Below the pieces are notes generated by a model. That model did not search any database. It had not been told where the DNA came from and was given only the letters and a program-made list of their open reading frames with translations. Both the position numbers and the translations under genes were made by a program. Positions 8,766 to 19,195 of a stretch of 64,000 nucleotides of DNA are shown here, piece after piece. Source of the DNA: Methylobacterium durans. GTDB taxonomy: Bacteria; Pseudomonadota; Alphaproteobacteria; Rhizobiales; Beijerinckiaceae. Positions within the stretch are counted from its first letter, which is position 1, and the number at the start of each line of letters is the position of its first letter. The stretch spans positions 124,001 to 188,000 of the forward strand of contig NZ_CP029550.1 in NCBI RefSeq assembly GCF_003173715.1. The letters run 5' to 3'.

Positions 8766-8815
8766 GGGAGTTTCCTTTGGAAGCTCTCTCAGCGTGGGGT
8801 TGAGGACGAGGCTCA
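8766..8815 (-). promoter_or_regulatory. Candidate ybhL-type 5' leader RNA
   Basis: On the minus strand, just upstream of the BI-1 gene, the leader holds CTCA-ACCCCACGC-TGAG followed by TTCC-AAA-GGAA. Both can fold as short hairpins, and the second contains the AAAGGAA ribosome site. A structured motif upstream of this gene family (ybhL motif) is known from alphaproteobacteria. I recall its consensus only loosely, so this is a candidate. Confidence 0.45.
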
Positions 8816-9027
8816 CGCAAAACCTCTGGCGCCCCACGGACGCCTCGGGCCTGAATATGTTGCGTCGCGCTCCCGCACACAAGAGGCCGGCCGAGCTTCA
8901 GGAGCCGGTTTTTCCGCCCCGAGACGGCTGTTTTTCTTTGTTAAATCAGGGATTAAAACTGCGTAACCTCGGCTCGTCCGGTCCCAGGACTGTACGGTCC
9001 GGCCGCCGAATGCGGCCGCCACGGACC

Positions 9028-11617
9028 CTAGAACTGGCGGAGATAGGGCGCGGGCTTCTGGCCCAGGATCCGCCACGTGCCGGCGAGTCCGATCACGATC
9101 GCGAAGGCGACGGCGAGGCCCGCCGCGACCAGTGCGCCCGAGAGGTCGAGGACGAATTCGAGCCGCATCACCTTCGAGACGATGACCCAGCCCGCGAGGG
9201 AGCCCGCGAGCAGCCCGAACAGCGCCGTGGCGAGCCCGAGCGCACCGTATTCCAGGCTGTAGGCCGAGAGGAGGCGCCCCGGGTCGCGCCCAGCACCTTG
9301 AGCACGACGGCGTCGTAGAGGCGGGCGCGGTGGCCGGCGGCGACGGCGCCCGCGAGCACGAACAGGCTCGCCGCGACCGCGATGCCGCTGGCGCCGCGGA
9401 TCGCCAGGACGAGCTTTCCGACGAGATCGTTGACCGCCTCCAGCGCGTCCTTCACCCGCACGCTGGTGACGGACGGGTAGGCGCGCGCCACGTCGCGGAG
9501 GATCGCGTTCTCGATGCGCGCGTCGGTGCCGCCGGGCAGCGTGAGGGTGGCGAGGTCCGAGTGCGGCGCACCCCGGAACGTGCCGGGAGAGAACACCATC
9601 ACGAAGTTGATCCCGAGCGAGCGCCACTCGACCTTGCGGAAATTGGCGATCGTCGCCGTGACGTTGCGGCCGAGCACGTTGACGGTGACGCTTGAGCCGA
9701 TCTTCAGGCCGAGAGCCCGGCCGAGCTCCGCGTCGAAGGAGACGAGGCGGCCCTTCGCCTCCTCGGCGTTCCACCAGCGGCCCTCGACGAGCCCGGAGCC
9801 TTCCGGGAGATCCTCGGCGTAGGTGATGCCCCGGTCGCCGTCGAGAACCCAGGCGGCGTCGTCCGGCGGGCGGATGCTCGCGGCGGGTCGTCCGTCGAGG
9901 GAGACGATGCGCCCGCGCATCATCGGAACCCGCTCGATCTTGCCACCCGGCGCAGCCGTGCCGAGGAAGCCGTGGAAGGCGTCCGCGTCCGCGGCCGGGA
10001 TGTCGAGGAAGAACAGGTTCGGCGCGCGCGCGGGCAGTGTGCTCGTCAGCGTGCGCCGGACGTTGGCGTCGATCAGGCTCAGCGTGACGAGGAGCGTCAC
10101 GCCGAGGCCGAGGGACAGCACGATCGCCGAGGTCAGGGCGCCGGGACGGTGGAGGTTGGCGAGCGCCATCCGGGGCGCCGCCCGCTTCGGGCGCGGCAGG
10201 CGCGCGGCGCCCGCCATCAGGCCGAGCGCCACGAGGCGCAGCAACCCGAAGGCGAGGCCCGCCGCCGCGATGAAGATGAGAGCGACCCGCCGGTCGAAGG
10301 CGGTGGCGAGGGCGAGCCCGACGAGGGCGGCGAGCGCCGCGACGAGGATGATCCGGTAACGCCAGCGCACGCCGCTGCGGGCCGGGTCGACCGCGTTGCG
10401 GAACAGGCCGGAGACGGGGATGTCGTGGGCGCGCCCGAGCGGGGTGATCGCGAAGGCGAGCGCGGTGAGGAGCCCGTAGGCGGCCGCGAGCGCCAGCTCG
10501 GCCGGGGCCACCGTCGGGTCGAGGGGCAGCGGCAGGTCGGCGCGAAACAGCGCGTCGAGCCCGAACGGCAGGAGGGCGCCGACGACGAGCCCGATGGCGG
10601 TGCCGAGGCCCGCGATCAGCATCACCTGCGTCAGGTAGAGGCCGACGACCCCGGTGCCCGGCATGCCGACGCTCTTGAGCGTCGCGATCGAGCCGCGCTT
10701 GCGCTCGACGAAGGCGTGCACGGCGTTCGCCACGCCGACGCCGCCGACGATGAGAGCGGTCAGCCCGACGAGGGTGAGGAATTGCGTGAACCGCTCGATG
10801 CTCTTGGAAAAGCGCGGATCGGCGTTGCTGCGCGAGCGCACCTCCCAGCCGGCCTCGGGCGCGGCCCTCGCCACCCGCTCCAGGGCGGCGGCGAGGTCGG
10901 CATCGCTGGCGCCCGGCATCTGCAGCCGGTAGCTCCAGCGATTGAGGCTGCCCGGCTGGACGAGGCCGGTGCCGCGCAGGGCCGCCTCGGAGACGATCAG
11001 GCGCGGACCGAACCCGACGCCGTTGGCGATTTTGTCGGGCTCGGAGACGAGGGCTGCCCGGATCGCGACGGGCCGGCCCGCCAGGGTGATGCGGTCGCCG
11101 ACCTTCAGGTCGAGGCGCGTCAGCAGGGCCGGATCGGCGACCGCGCCGTCGGCGCCGTCGCGGAGCGCGAGGAGATCGGGCAGCGGCGCCGGCGGATCGG
11201 TCACGACTTCGCCCGCCGCCGGATACCGGCCGTCGACCGCCTTCAACTCGACGAGGGCCGCCCCTCTGTCGCCCGGCGCCACCGCCATGGCGCGGAGCGA
11301 GGCCACGACGCTGACCGGGCCCTCAGCCGCGAGCGCCGCGCGCTCGGGCCCCGTCGCCTCGCGGTTGATCAGGTTGTAGCTGAGATCGCCGCCGAGGATG
11401 CGCCGCCCCTCGCGCCCGAGCCCGTCGCTGAGCGAACGTGAGATGGAGGCGACGCCCGCGATCGCCGCGACGCCGAGGGCGATGCAGGCGAGGAAGACGG
11501 AAAAGCCCTTCAGTCCGCCGCGCAGTTCGCGGAACGCCAGGCGTAGCGTCAGCGGCAGGCGGGCTGCGAGGGGGGAGAGCGCCGCTCGGGCGCCGCCCGC
11601 GGAAGGGTGCCGTGCAT
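9028..11617 (-). CDS. YbbP-like ABC transporter permease (FtsX/MacB fold), frameshifted
   Basis: A large FtsX-type permease (about 863 aa if corrected) that partners the ATPase encoded just upstream. The N-terminal TM helix is 'FSVFLACIALGVAAIAGVAS'. A large periplasmic domain and two FtsX blocks follow, and the last helices read 'YGALGLATALFGLLAGSLAG' and 'AGLAVAFAIVIGLAGTWRIL'. Translation breaks at 9277-9280: after 'VVLKVLGATRG' the frame must shift by one base (CCCC for CCCCC) to reach the conserved end. A second loss in the G-run 11570-11575 would give an ATG start at 11617 ('MHGTLPRAAPERR'). Without it, only a CTG near 11621 is available. YbbA-YbbP systems next to TesA are thought to act on the cell envelope. 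Both breaks look like sequencing errors. Confidence 0.82.
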
Positions 11618-11653
11618 TCAGGCGGCTCCGCGAAGGGTAAGCCGATTCGCCTC

Positions 11654-11672
11654 TTCCGTTCGGGAGAGGGGG
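11654..11672 (-). repeat. Dispersed CCCCCTCTCCCGAACGGAA element, copy 2
   Basis: On the minus strand this 19-nt stretch is identical to that at 3979-3997. Here it continues into GAGG, so CTCTCCCG and CGGAAGAG form a near-perfect hairpin. It lies in the 80-bp gap between the ATPase stop and the permease start. Confidence 0.5.
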
Positions 11673-11697
11673 AACGTCGCGGATGTGCTGGGTTGGC

Positions 11698-12381
11698 TCA
11701 CGCCGCCACGGGCTCCTCGATGCGGCCCGAGCGCAGGCGCACGGTCCGGTCGCAGAGCCGAGCGAGCCCCGGATCGTGCGTGACGAGCACCAGCGTCGCG
11801 CCGCGGTCGCGCTTGAGGGCGAAGAGCAGGTCGATGATCTGGCGGCCGGTCGCCTCGTCGAGATTGCCGGTTGGCTCGTCGGCCACCAGGATCGCCGGAT
11901 CCGGCGCCACCGCACGGGCGATGGCGACGCGCTGCTGCTCGCCGCCGGACAGCTGAGCCGGGTAATGGTGCAGCCGGTGGCCAAGGCCGACCGCCTCCAT
12001 CTCCATCCGCGCCCGTTCGTGCGCGTCCGGCTTGTCGGCGAGTTCGAGGGGCAGGGCCACGTTCTCGAGGGCCGTCATGGTCGGCACGAGGTGAAAGGCC
12101 TGGAACACGATGCCGATGCGCCGGCCCCGGAAGTGGGCGAGCGCATCCTCGTCGAGGCGCCCGAGATCGGTCCCCTCGATCGCGACGGCGCCGGAATCCG
12201 GCCGCTCCAGACCGGCCATCACCATGAGGAGCGTCGACTTGCCGGAGCCCGAGGGGCCGACGAGGCCCACCGCCTCGCCGCCAGCGACGTCGAGAGAGAT
12301 CCCGCGCAGGACGTGCACCCGCGCCGCCCCGCGGCCGAGGCTGAGATCCACCTGCGAGAGGGCGATGGCCTTGCCGGACAT
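11698..12381 (-). CDS. YbbA-like ABC transporter ATP-binding protein, 227 aa
   Basis: The ATPase of the LolD/YbbA class, partner of the following permease. It has Walker A 'GPSGSGKSTLL', Q-loop 'GIVFQAFHLVPTMTALENV', signature 'LSGGEQQRVAIARA', Walker B 'ILVADEPTGNLD' and switch 'VTHDP'. ATG 12381 (MSGKAIALSQVDLSLG) is chosen; the open frame upstream to 12645 lacks similarity and overlaps the divergent esterase. The pair transcribed opposite to a TesA-like gene repeats the E. coli arrangement tesA / ybbA-ybbP. Confidence 0.93.
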   Translation of the reverse strand: MSGKAIALSQVDLSLGRGAARVHVLRGISLDVAGGEAVGLVGPSGSGKSTLLMVMAGLERPDSGAVAIEGTDLGRLDEDALAHFRGRRIGIVFQAFHLVPTMTALENVALPLELADKPDAHERARMEMEAVGLGHRLHHYPAQLSGGEQQRVAIARAVAPDPAILVADEPTGNLDEATGRQIIDLLFALKRDRGATLVLVTHDPGLARLCDRTVRLRSGRIEEPVAA

Positions 12382-12496
12382 CAGCGGGAGTCCGATCTGT
12401 GCGCGGGAGCGGGCATGAAACGAAGGTCGGGGTTCGGTGCGGATGATTCGGTGCGCTTTGGCACGTCTCGCGGCGACGCGGCAACGCCGGGACGAT

Positions 12497-13177
12497 ATGG
12501 GCCGCCCGCGGCCCGAACGCCAAGGCGGGCGGCGCGTCGCGGCGCTCCTGGTGCTCTTTGCCGCACTCGGATCGCTCAACGGGTCCCTCGCTGCCGCGCC
12601 GGCCGGGCGCTCGTTGAACCTCGTCGCCTTCGGCGACAGCCTCACCGCGGGCTATCGCCTGCCGGCGGACGCCGCCTTTCCGGCGGCCCTGGAGCGGGCG
12701 CTGCGCGCCAGGGGACACGCGGTCACGGTCGCCAATGCCGGCGTCTCGGGCGACACGACCACAGCAGGGCTGGACCGGCTCGAGTGGTCGGTGCCGGACG
12801 GGACGGACGGCGTGATTCTCGAACTCGGCGGCAACGACATGCTGCGCGGCACCGATCCGGCGGTGACGCGCAAGGCCCTCGACACGATCCTGGCGCGGCT
12901 GCAGGAGCGCAACATCCCGGTCCTGCTCGCCGGGATGCGCGCCTCGGCCAATCTCGGGCCGGACTACGTCGCCCGGTTCGACGCGATCTTTCCCGATCTC
13001 GCGCAGAAATACGGGGTCGCGCTCTATCCGTTCTTCCTGCAAGGCGTGGCGGGCGAGCGCGGCCTCAACCTCGATGACGGGATGCACCCGAACGCCAAGG
13101 GCGTGGAGGCCGTCGTCGCCGGCATCCTGCCCGCCGTCGAGCGCTTCCTCGGAAAGCTGAAACCCTCCTCGCAGTGA
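12497..13177 (+). CDS. Arylesterase / lysophospholipase of the SGNH (TesA) family, 226 aa
   Basis: A periplasmic GDSL hydrolase. Block I 'VAFGDSLTAGYRLP' has the nucleophilic Ser, block III 'LELGGNDMLRG' has the oxyanion Gly and Asn, and block V 'DGMHPNAKG' has the catalytic Asp and His. The first ~35 residues form a signal peptide ('RRVAALLVLFAALGSLNGS'). ATG 12497 is preferred because GGGA precedes it at 9 nt; ATG 12437 would add 20 residues. It is divergent from the YbbA-like ATPase with 115 bp between. The family cleaves acyl and aryl esters, including lysophospholipids and thioesters; the natural substrate is unknown. Confidence 0.92.
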   Translation: MGRPRPERQGGRRVAALLVLFAALGSLNGSLAAAPAGRSLNLVAFGDSLTAGYRLPADAAFPAALERALRARGHAVTVANAGVSGDTTTAGLDRLEWSVPDGTDGVILELGGNDMLRGTDPAVTRKALDTILARLQERNIPVLLAGMRASANLGPDYVARFDAIFPDLAQKYGVALYPFFLQGVAGERGLNLDDGMHPNAKGVEAVVAGILPAVERFLGKLKPSSQ

Positions 13178-13184
13178 GGCGTCC

Positions 13185-13724
13185 ATGCCGCGTCTGTTCA
13201 CCGGGCTCGAGATCCCGCCCGAGATCGGCGAGGCGCTCGCGCGCTGCCGCGGCGGTCTGCCGGGCGCCCGCTGGATCGAGCCCGAGGATTACCACATCAC
13301 CCTGCGCTTCCTCGGCGACGTCGACGGCACTGTGGCGGACGATCTCTGCGAAGGTCTCGCGGAAGCGCGCCCGCGCGGGCCGATCCCGGTCACGCTGGAG
13401 GGACTGTCGAGCTTCGGCGGCGACAAGCCCCGCGCCCTTTTCGCTGCCGTGGCGGCCGTGCCGGACCTCGTCGACCTGCAGGCCGAGCAGGAGCGCATCA
13501 CCCGCCGCGCCGGCGCCGAGCCGGAGCGTCGCAAGTTCACGCCGCACGTGACGCTGGCGCGACTGCGCCGGGAGGCGAGCCCGGAGGCGGTCGCGATGTA
13601 TCTCTCCCAGGCCCCGCTCTTCGAGCCCCTGCGCTTCACCGCGTCCCGGGTTGCCCTGTTCTCCGCGCGCGAATCGACCGGGGGCGGTCCCTACGTGACG
13701 GAGGCGGTGTTTCCGTTCGCGTGA
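13185..13724 (+). CDS. thpR: RNA 2',3'-cyclic phosphodiesterase (LigT/ThpR), 179 aa
   Basis: A 2H-phosphoesterase that opens 2',3'-cyclic phosphates at RNA ends to 2'-phosphates. The two catalytic HxT motifs are 'HITLRFLGDV' (about residue 37) and 'HVTLARLRR' (about residue 122). The opening 'RLFTGLEIPPEIGEALARC' is typical. ATG 13185 lies only 7 bp after the esterase stop, so the two are likely cotranscribed. It is convergent with coaA, with 10 bp between stops and no visible terminator. Confidence 0.93.
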   Translation: MPRLFTGLEIPPEIGEALARCRGGLPGARWIEPEDYHITLRFLGDVDGTVADDLCEGLAEARPRGPIPVTLEGLSSFGGDKPRALFAAVAAVPDLVDLQAEQERITRRAGAEPERRKFTPHVTLARLRREASPEAVAMYLSQAPLFEPLRFTASRVALFSARESTGGGPYVTEAVFPFA

Positions 13725-13734
13725 CGGGCGGGCT

Positions 13735-14757
13735 TCACAGCCGGCGCAGCGCCACGCTCTCGATGCGGTGGCTCGCGCCCTTGGCGAGGATCAGGCTCGC
13801 CCGCTGCCGGGTCGGCAGGATGTTCTCGCGCAGATTCGGCAGGTTGATCGAGGTCCAGAGATTGTCGGCGATGCGCAGGGCCTCGTCCTCCGGCACCTCT
13901 GCGTATTTCGCGAAGTAGGAGCGCGGGTCGCGGAAGGCCGTCTGGCGCAGCTTCATGAAGCGGGTCACGTACCAGCGGTGCAGGTCGTCCTCGTGCCCGT
14001 CGAGGTAGATCGAGAAGTCGAAGAAGTCCGACACGAAGGGGATAGCGGTCCCGTCCCGCGGCAGGCGCGCCGGCTGGAGGACGTTGAGGCCCTCGACGAT
14101 CAGGATGTCAGGGCTCTCCACCACCCGCTCCTCGCCCGGCACCCGGTCGTAGACGAGGTGCGAGTAGAGCGGGGCCGTGACCCGCTTGTGGCCCGCCTTC
14201 ACGTCGTGGAGGAACTGCAGGAGCGCCGCCGTGTCGTAGCTCTCCGGGAAGCCCTTGCGGTCCATCGCCCCGTGGCTGGCGAGTTCCGCGTTCGGCAGGA
14301 GGAAGCCGTCCGTGGTGACGAGGTCGACCTTCGGGGTATTGGGCCAGCGCGCCAGCAGCGCGGCGAGGATGCGGGCCGTCGTCGACTTGCCCACCGCCAC
14401 CGAGCCCGCGAGCCCGATGATGTAGGGCACCTTGGTCTCGCGCTCGGCCATCAGGAAGCGCTGCGTCGCCTTGAACAGCCCCTGGGTCGCCGCGACGTAG
14501 AGGGAGAGCAGGCGCGACAGCGGCAGGTAGATCGCGACGACCTCCTCGACCGAGATCGGGTCGTTGATCGATTGCAGCCGCTCGATATCCTCGGCCTTCA
14601 GGGTCAGCGGCGTGTCGGCGCGAAGCTGCGCCCACTCCTCACGCTTGAACAGCCGATAGGGTGAGAGGCTCTGCGGCCCCTCCCCCGTCACCGGGTCCTG
14701 CCCGGGACCGGGATCGGGCTCCGGCAGCGGATTCTGCGACCCGAAGACGGCGTTCAC
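13735..14757 (-). CDS. coaA: Pantothenate kinase type I, 340 aa
   Basis: CoaA phosphorylates pantothenate with ATP, the first and regulated step of coenzyme A synthesis. The P-loop is '[14 protein letters not shown]' at about 118-131. The family blocks '[13 protein letters not shown]', 'KGFPESYD', 'PLYSHLVYD' and '[12 protein letters not shown]' are all present. The length is a little above the E. coli enzyme because of an N-terminal Pro-rich extension. GTG 14757 overlaps the TGA of hisE by 4 bp (GTGA), so translational coupling to the his cluster is likely. Confidence 0.96.
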   Translation of the reverse strand: MNAVFGSQNPLPEPDPGPGQDPVTGEGPQSLSPYRLFKREEWAQLRADTPLTLKAEDIERLQSINDPISVEEVVAIYLPLSRLLSLYVAATQGLFKATQRFLMAERETKVPYIIGLAGSVAVGKSTTARILAALLARWPNTPKVDLVTTDGFLLPNAELASHGAMDRKGFPESYDTAALLQFLHDVKAGHKRVTAPLYSHLVYDRVPGEERVVESPDILIVEGLNVLQPARLPRDGTAIPFVSDFFDFSIYLDGHEDDLHRWYVTRFMKLRQTAFRDPRSYFAKYAEVPEDEALRIADNLWTSINLPNLRENILPTRQRASLILAKGASHRIESVALRRL

Positions 14758-15077
14758 GTGTGGCGCCTCGCGGCCTTCTCGGCGAGGCCGCCCTGCGCCG
14801 TGCGCCGGGCCAGCTCCGCCATGACCTCGTCGAGCTCGACTCCCCCTGCCCGCAGCAGCACGACGAGGTGGTAGAGCACGTCGGCGGCTTCCGAGACGAG
14901 GCCCGCCCGGTCGCCCTGGACCGCCGCGATGGCCGCCTCGACCGCCTCCTCGCCGAGCTTCTTAGCGGGCTTGGCCGGCCCGCCGCTGAGGAGCTTCGCC
15001 GTGTAGGACTGATCGACCGGCGCCTCCGCGCGGTCGGCCACCAGGGCGGCGAGGTCGTCGAGGGTGAAATCGCTCAT
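14754..15077 (-). CDS. hisE: Phosphoribosyl-ATP pyrophosphatase, 107 aa
   Basis: HisE hydrolyses phosphoribosyl-ATP to phosphoribosyl-AMP, the second step of histidine synthesis. The all-alpha fold shows '[24 protein letters not shown]' with the metal-binding Glu pair, then '[19 protein letters not shown]' with the conserved D-x-x-Y-H. ATG is at 15077. It is 111 bp downstream of hisF and overlaps coaA by 4 bp. Confidence 0.96.
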   Translation of the reverse strand: MSDFTLDDLAALVADRAEAPVDQSYTAKLLSGGPAKPAKKLGEEAVEAAIAAVQGDRAGLVSEAADVLYHLVVLLRAGGVELDEVMAELARRTAQGGLAEKAARRHT

Positions 15078-15188
15078 GTCGCGGTCATGTCGTCTGGGCT
15101 GCGGGGCGCATCGTCGTCCGCTGATGTGTCGCGAAACTGCGTCAATGCCGGACGCGCGGCAAGCGCGGTCGCTGACACTCGGCGGCGT

Positions 15189-15965
<777 letters not shown>

Positions 15966-15972
15966 GGGGGCC

Positions 15973-16461
15973 TTACGGGGTGACGCTGTCGGGGTCGATG
16001 TCGAAGGGGCGCGTCAGCATCGCCTCGCGCGTATAGGGGCAGGTCTCCGGAAAGGCGGAGAGCGGCAGGCCGGTCTCCCGCGCCGCCTCAAGGCGCGCGC
16101 CGTGGTAGGCGCGCGCGAATGCCTCGTCGAGGCGTCGCTTGAGGCCCGGATTGTCCTGAAGCACGTAGCCCGCGTTGGCGCGCTGGGCCGCGATCGAGAT
16201 GGCCCAGCTTCGACTCCGGCGCTCGGGCTGATGGTCGACCTTGAGCATGTGCAGTAGGACGACGCGCCAAGCGCCGACGAGACTGTTGAACTCGCTGCGG
16301 CCCAAGCTCTCGATCTCCTCGGCGAGGTTCTCCGCGTCGAGGGCCGCGTGCGCACCGGCGCGCAGGCGCGCGGCCTGCTCCTGCGTCCAGCTGTAGAAAT
16401 CGGCCTCGTAGGACGCCCCGCGGGGCGGCGTCCGGGCCTTCGTCTTTGCCGCAACCGACAT
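15973..16461 (-). CDS. DUF29-domain protein, 162 aa
   Basis: A DUF29 protein. The pattern starts '[19 protein letters not shown]', then '[21 protein letters not shown]', then '[20 protein letters not shown]'. '[15 protein letters not shown]' follows and the protein ends '[18 protein letters not shown]'. The fold is helical with no signal peptide. The family is frequent in cyanobacteria and Hyphomicrobiales, often in mobile multicopy form, and has no known function. ATG 16461 is chosen. It sits inside the histidine cluster between hisA (26 bp away) and hisF (7 bp), reading the same way, so it is presumably cotranscribed. Confidence 0.88.
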   Translation of the reverse strand: MSVAAKTKARTPPRGASYEADFYSWTQEQAARLRAGAHAALDAENLAEEIESLGRSEFNSLVGAWRVVLLHMLKVDHQPERRSRSWAISIAAQRANAGYVLQDNPGLKRRLDEAFARAYHGARLEAARETGLPLSAFPETCPYTREAMLTRPFDIDPDSVTP

Positions 16462-16487
16462 CGCGTGACTCCCGAGCGGCCACGATA

Positions 16488-17243
16488 TCACGAAGAGGAG
16501 GCTGAGGCCCCCCGCTCCGCCGTGCGGATCGCGGCGAGCGCCGCAGCCGGGTCGATGCGGCCGTCGTAGAGGGCGCGGCCGGTGATGGCGCCGGCGAGCA
16601 GCGCGCAATCCGGCTGGAGCAGGCGGTGCACGTCCTCGATCGAGGCGAGCCCCCCCGAGGCGATGACGGGGATCCGCACGGCCTGCGCCAGCGCCAGCGT
16701 CATCGGGATGTTGAGCCCCTTCAGGATGCCGTCGCGGGCGATGTCGGTGTAGATGATCGCGGCGACGCCCGCATCCTCGAAGCGGCGCCCGAGCTCCTCC
16801 GCGTTCATGCTGGAGGTCTGCGCCCATCCCTCGACCGCGACCTTGCCGTCCTTGGCGTCGATGCCGACGGCGATCTTGCCCGGGTGGCGGCGGGCGGCCT
16901 CCCGCACGAAGGCCGGGTCGCGCACGGCGGCCGTGCCGATGATGACCCGGCTGACGCCCTTTTCGAGCCACGCCTCCAGGGTCTTCATGTCCCGGATGCC
17001 GCCGCCGAGCTGCACCGGCAGGCTCACCCGGGCGAGGATCGCCTCCACGGCCGCCGCGTTCATCGGCGCGCCCGCGAAGGCGCCGTCGAGATCGACCACG
17101 TGAAGCCAAGAGAAGCCCTGCGCCTCGAAGGACGCTCCCTGCGCCGCCGGGTCGTCGTTGAACACGACGGCCTGGGCCATGTCGCCCTGCACGAGGCGCA
17201 CGCAACGCCCTTCCTTGAGATCGATGGCGGGGAACAGGATCAC
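16488..17243 (-). CDS. hisA: ProFAR isomerase, 251 aa
   Basis: HisA opens the ribose ring of ProFAR to give PRFAR, the substrate of HisH-HisF. Visible are '[20 protein letters not shown]' with the catalytic Asp, '[17 protein letters not shown]', '[14 protein letters not shown]' with the second Asp, and the phosphate loop '[11 protein letters not shown]'. The length is normal. The start is GTG 17243, 37 bp after hisH. Confidence 0.97.
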   Translation of the reverse strand: MILFPAIDLKEGRCVRLVQGDMAQAVVFNDDPAAQGASFEAQGFSWLHVVDLDGAFAGAPMNAAAVEAILARVSLPVQLGGGIRDMKTLEAWLEKGVSRVIIGTAAVRDPAFVREAARRHPGKIAVGIDAKDGKVAVEGWAQTSSMNAEELGRRFEDAGVAAIIYTDIARDGILKGLNIPMTLALAQAVRIPVIASGGLASIEDVHRLLQPDCALLAGAITGRALYDGRIDPAAALAAIRTAERGASASSS

Positions 17244-17280
17244 GGTCGTGGAACTCGTCTCGGGGGTGATCGCGGGCAGC

Positions 17281-17943
17281 TCAGGGCCGCCAGCGGAGGA
17301 AGTTCGCGATCAGCGCAAGGCCGAGGCGCTGGCTCTTCTCGGGGTGGAACTGGGTGCCCGCGAGGTTGTCGCGCCCGACGATCGCCGTGACCGGGCCGCC
17401 GTACTCGGTGTGGGCGACGACCTCCTCCGGCCGGTCGGCCTTGAGGGCGTAGCTGTGCACGAAATAGGCGTGCAGGCCGCCCTCGCCCGTCGGGATGCCG
17501 TCGAGGAGCGGGTGCGAACGGTCCGGGTGGAGCGTGTTCCAGCCCATATGAGGAACCTTCAGGGCCGGATCGGCGGGGCGGATCGGGCCGACATCGCCGG
17601 GGATCCAGTCGAGCCCGGCGGTGGTCTCGTATTCGAGCCCGCGGGTCGCCATCAGCTGCATGCCGACGCAGATGCCGAGGAAGGGCCGGCCGCGCCCGTG
17701 CACGGCGCCCGTCATCGCCTCGACCATGCCGGGCACCGCGTCGAGGCCGCGCCGGCAATCGGCGTAGGCGCCGACGCCCGGCAGCACCACCCGCTCGGCC
17801 GCCGCCACGAGGTCGGGGTCGCTCGTCAGGACGATGCGGGTGCGGTCGAGCCCGGCCTCGCGGGCGGCGCGCTCGAAGGCCTTGGCCGCCGAGTGCAGGT
17901 TGCCCGAGCCGTAATCGATGATCGCGACGGTCTCCTCGCTCAC
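17281..17943 (-). CDS. hisH: Imidazole glycerol phosphate synthase glutaminase subunit, 220 aa
   Basis: HisH is the class I glutaminase that feeds ammonia to HisF. The triad is visible as '[11 protein letters not shown]' (Cys nucleophile) and '[13 protein letters not shown]' (His and Glu). The N-terminus '[19 protein letters not shown]' is typical. The start is GTG 17943 (GTGAGCGAGGAG). Spacing to the DUF2628 gene upstream is 66 bp. Confidence 0.97.
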   Translation of the reverse strand: MSEETVAIIDYGSGNLHSAAKAFERAAREAGLDRTRIVLTSDPDLVAAAERVVLPGVGAYADCRRGLDAVPGMVEAMTGAVHGRGRPFLGICVGMQLMATRGLEYETTAGLDWIPGDVGPIRPADPALKVPHMGWNTLHPDRSHPLLDGIPTGEGGLHAYFVHSYALKADRPEEVVAHTEYGGPVTAIVGRDNLAGTQFHPEKSQRLGLALIANFLRWRP

Positions 17944-18009
17944 GCCTGACGCGTCCTCATGCTCGCGCGGCCGCTCACCGGCGGCCCTCCTGGAAGGGGA
18001 ACATCCCGA

Positions 18010-18459
18010 TCACCGGCTGGGCTCCGCGGCTCGGGGAAGCCTGGAAGGACGGGGCGACCGGGTGGGGCACACGGCGGGATCGAGCCAGCGCGCCATCAGG
18101 CGGCTCTCGGCCTCCGAGACCGAGCCCGCGACGACCGCGTCCCGAACCGGCCGGCCGCGGCGCGCGAGCGTCCAGCGGCGCAGGCTCGACGCTTCGAGGC
18201 CGATCAGGACCGAGACGAGGAGCGTGACCAGGAAGCCGGTGAACGGCGACAGGCCGAGGACGCGCCCCAGCACCGCGATGGCGATCAGCCCGGCGAGCAC
18301 CCCGAGGCCCGCGAGCCAGAGCCGGTGTAAGAAGAACCACAGGACGGAGAAGGCGAAGGCACCCCAGGAGAAGCCGTCCGGCACGATCTGCGCTCGGTCG
18401 AGCCCGAGCGACTCGCCCGCCCGTGAATCCCGCGGCAGGTGCAGCGTGTAGCTTCGCAT
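18010..18459 (-). CDS. DUF2628 membrane protein within the his cluster, 149 aa
   Basis: A small inner-membrane protein. The N-terminus is 'MRSYTLHLPRDSRAGESLG', then 'FSWGAFAFSVLWFFLHRLWLA', typical of DUF2628, then two more hydrophobic stretches ('GVLAGLIAIAVLGRVLGL', 'GFLVTLLVSVLIGLEA') and an Arg-rich cytosolic tail. ATG 18459 has an excellent AGGAGG site. DUF2628 genes between hisB and hisH recur in Hyphomicrobiales, but no role in histidine synthesis is known to me. Confidence 0.85.
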   Translation of the reverse strand: MRSYTLHLPRDSRAGESLGLDRAQIVPDGFSWGAFAFSVLWFFLHRLWLAGLGVLAGLIAIAVLGRVLGLSPFTGFLVTLLVSVLIGLEASSLRRWTLARRGRPVRDAVVAGSVSEAESRLMARWLDPAVCPTRSPRPSRLPRAAEPSR

Positions 18460-18495
18460 GTCCGGTCCTCCTGCCCCGCAGGGCGGCGGCACGCC

Positions 18496-19083
18496 TCAGA
18501 GCGAGCCCTTGGTGGAGGGCACGCGGCCCTCCTCGCGCGGATCGACGGCGACGGCGCCCCGCAGCGCCCGCGCCAGCCCCTTGAAGCAGCTCTCGGCGAT
18601 GTGGTGCGCATTGTCGCCGTAGAGCGTCTCGACGTGAAGGGTCAGTCCCGCATTGCCGGCGAACGCCTGGAACCACTCGCGCACCAGCTCGGTGTCGAAC
18701 CGGCCGATCTTCTCGACCCGGAACTGCGTCCGGAAGACGAGGAACGGGCGGCCCGAGATGTCGAGAGCGACCCGGGTCAGGGCCTCGTCCATCGGCAGGT
18801 GGATGTCGGCGTAGCGCGCGATGCCGCGCTTGTCGCCGAGCGCCTTGGCGAAGGCCTGGCCGAGCGCGATGCCCGCATCCTCGGTGGTGTGGTGCTGATC
18901 GACATGGAGGTCGCCCTGGACCTTCACGGTGACGTCGAACAGGGCGTGCCGGGCGAACAGCTCCAGCATGTGGTCGAGGAAGCCGACGCCGGTGGCGATG
19001 TCGGCCTTTCCGGTCCCGTCGAGATCGATCGAGACGGTGACGTCGGTCTCCGCCGTCCGGCGGCTGATGCTGGCAGAGCGCAT
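18496..19083 (-). CDS. hisB: Imidazoleglycerol-phosphate dehydratase, 195 aa
   Basis: HisB dehydrates IGP to imidazole acetol phosphate using two Mn ions. The metal-binding repeats are visible: '[17 protein letters not shown]', '[18 protein letters not shown]', '[21 protein letters not shown]' and '[18 protein letters not shown]'. It is the monofunctional form, without the phosphatase half found in enterobacteria. The start is ATG 19083. It is the first gene of the his run on this strand, followed by DUF2628, hisH, hisA, DUF29, hisF, hisE and coaA. Confidence 0.97.
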   Translation of the reverse strand: MRSASISRRTAETDVTVSIDLDGTGKADIATGVGFLDHMLELFARHALFDVTVKVQGDLHVDQHHTTEDAGIALGQAFAKALGDKRGIARYADIHLPMDEALTRVALDISGRPFLVFRTQFRVEKIGRFDTELVREWFQAFAGNAGLTLHVETLYGDNAHHIAESCFKGLARALRGAVAVDPREEGRVPSTKGSL

Positions 19084-19195
19084 CGTACTTTCAATGGGTT
19101 CGCGGCGCCGGCGAGAGGGCCGGCTCGCGCCTTCTACGCATCAAAGCGCCGCGTGTCACATTGGCGGCCGGCGAAAAGCGGGGACGCCGGATCGC

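Noticed and set aside
9972..11441. 489-aa open frame on the plus strand
   Set aside because: It is antisense to the permease gene, without start signals or recognisable motifs.
16462..17205. N-terminal extension of the DUF29 protein
   Set aside because: The longer frame overlaps hisA in another frame; similarity begins only at 16461.
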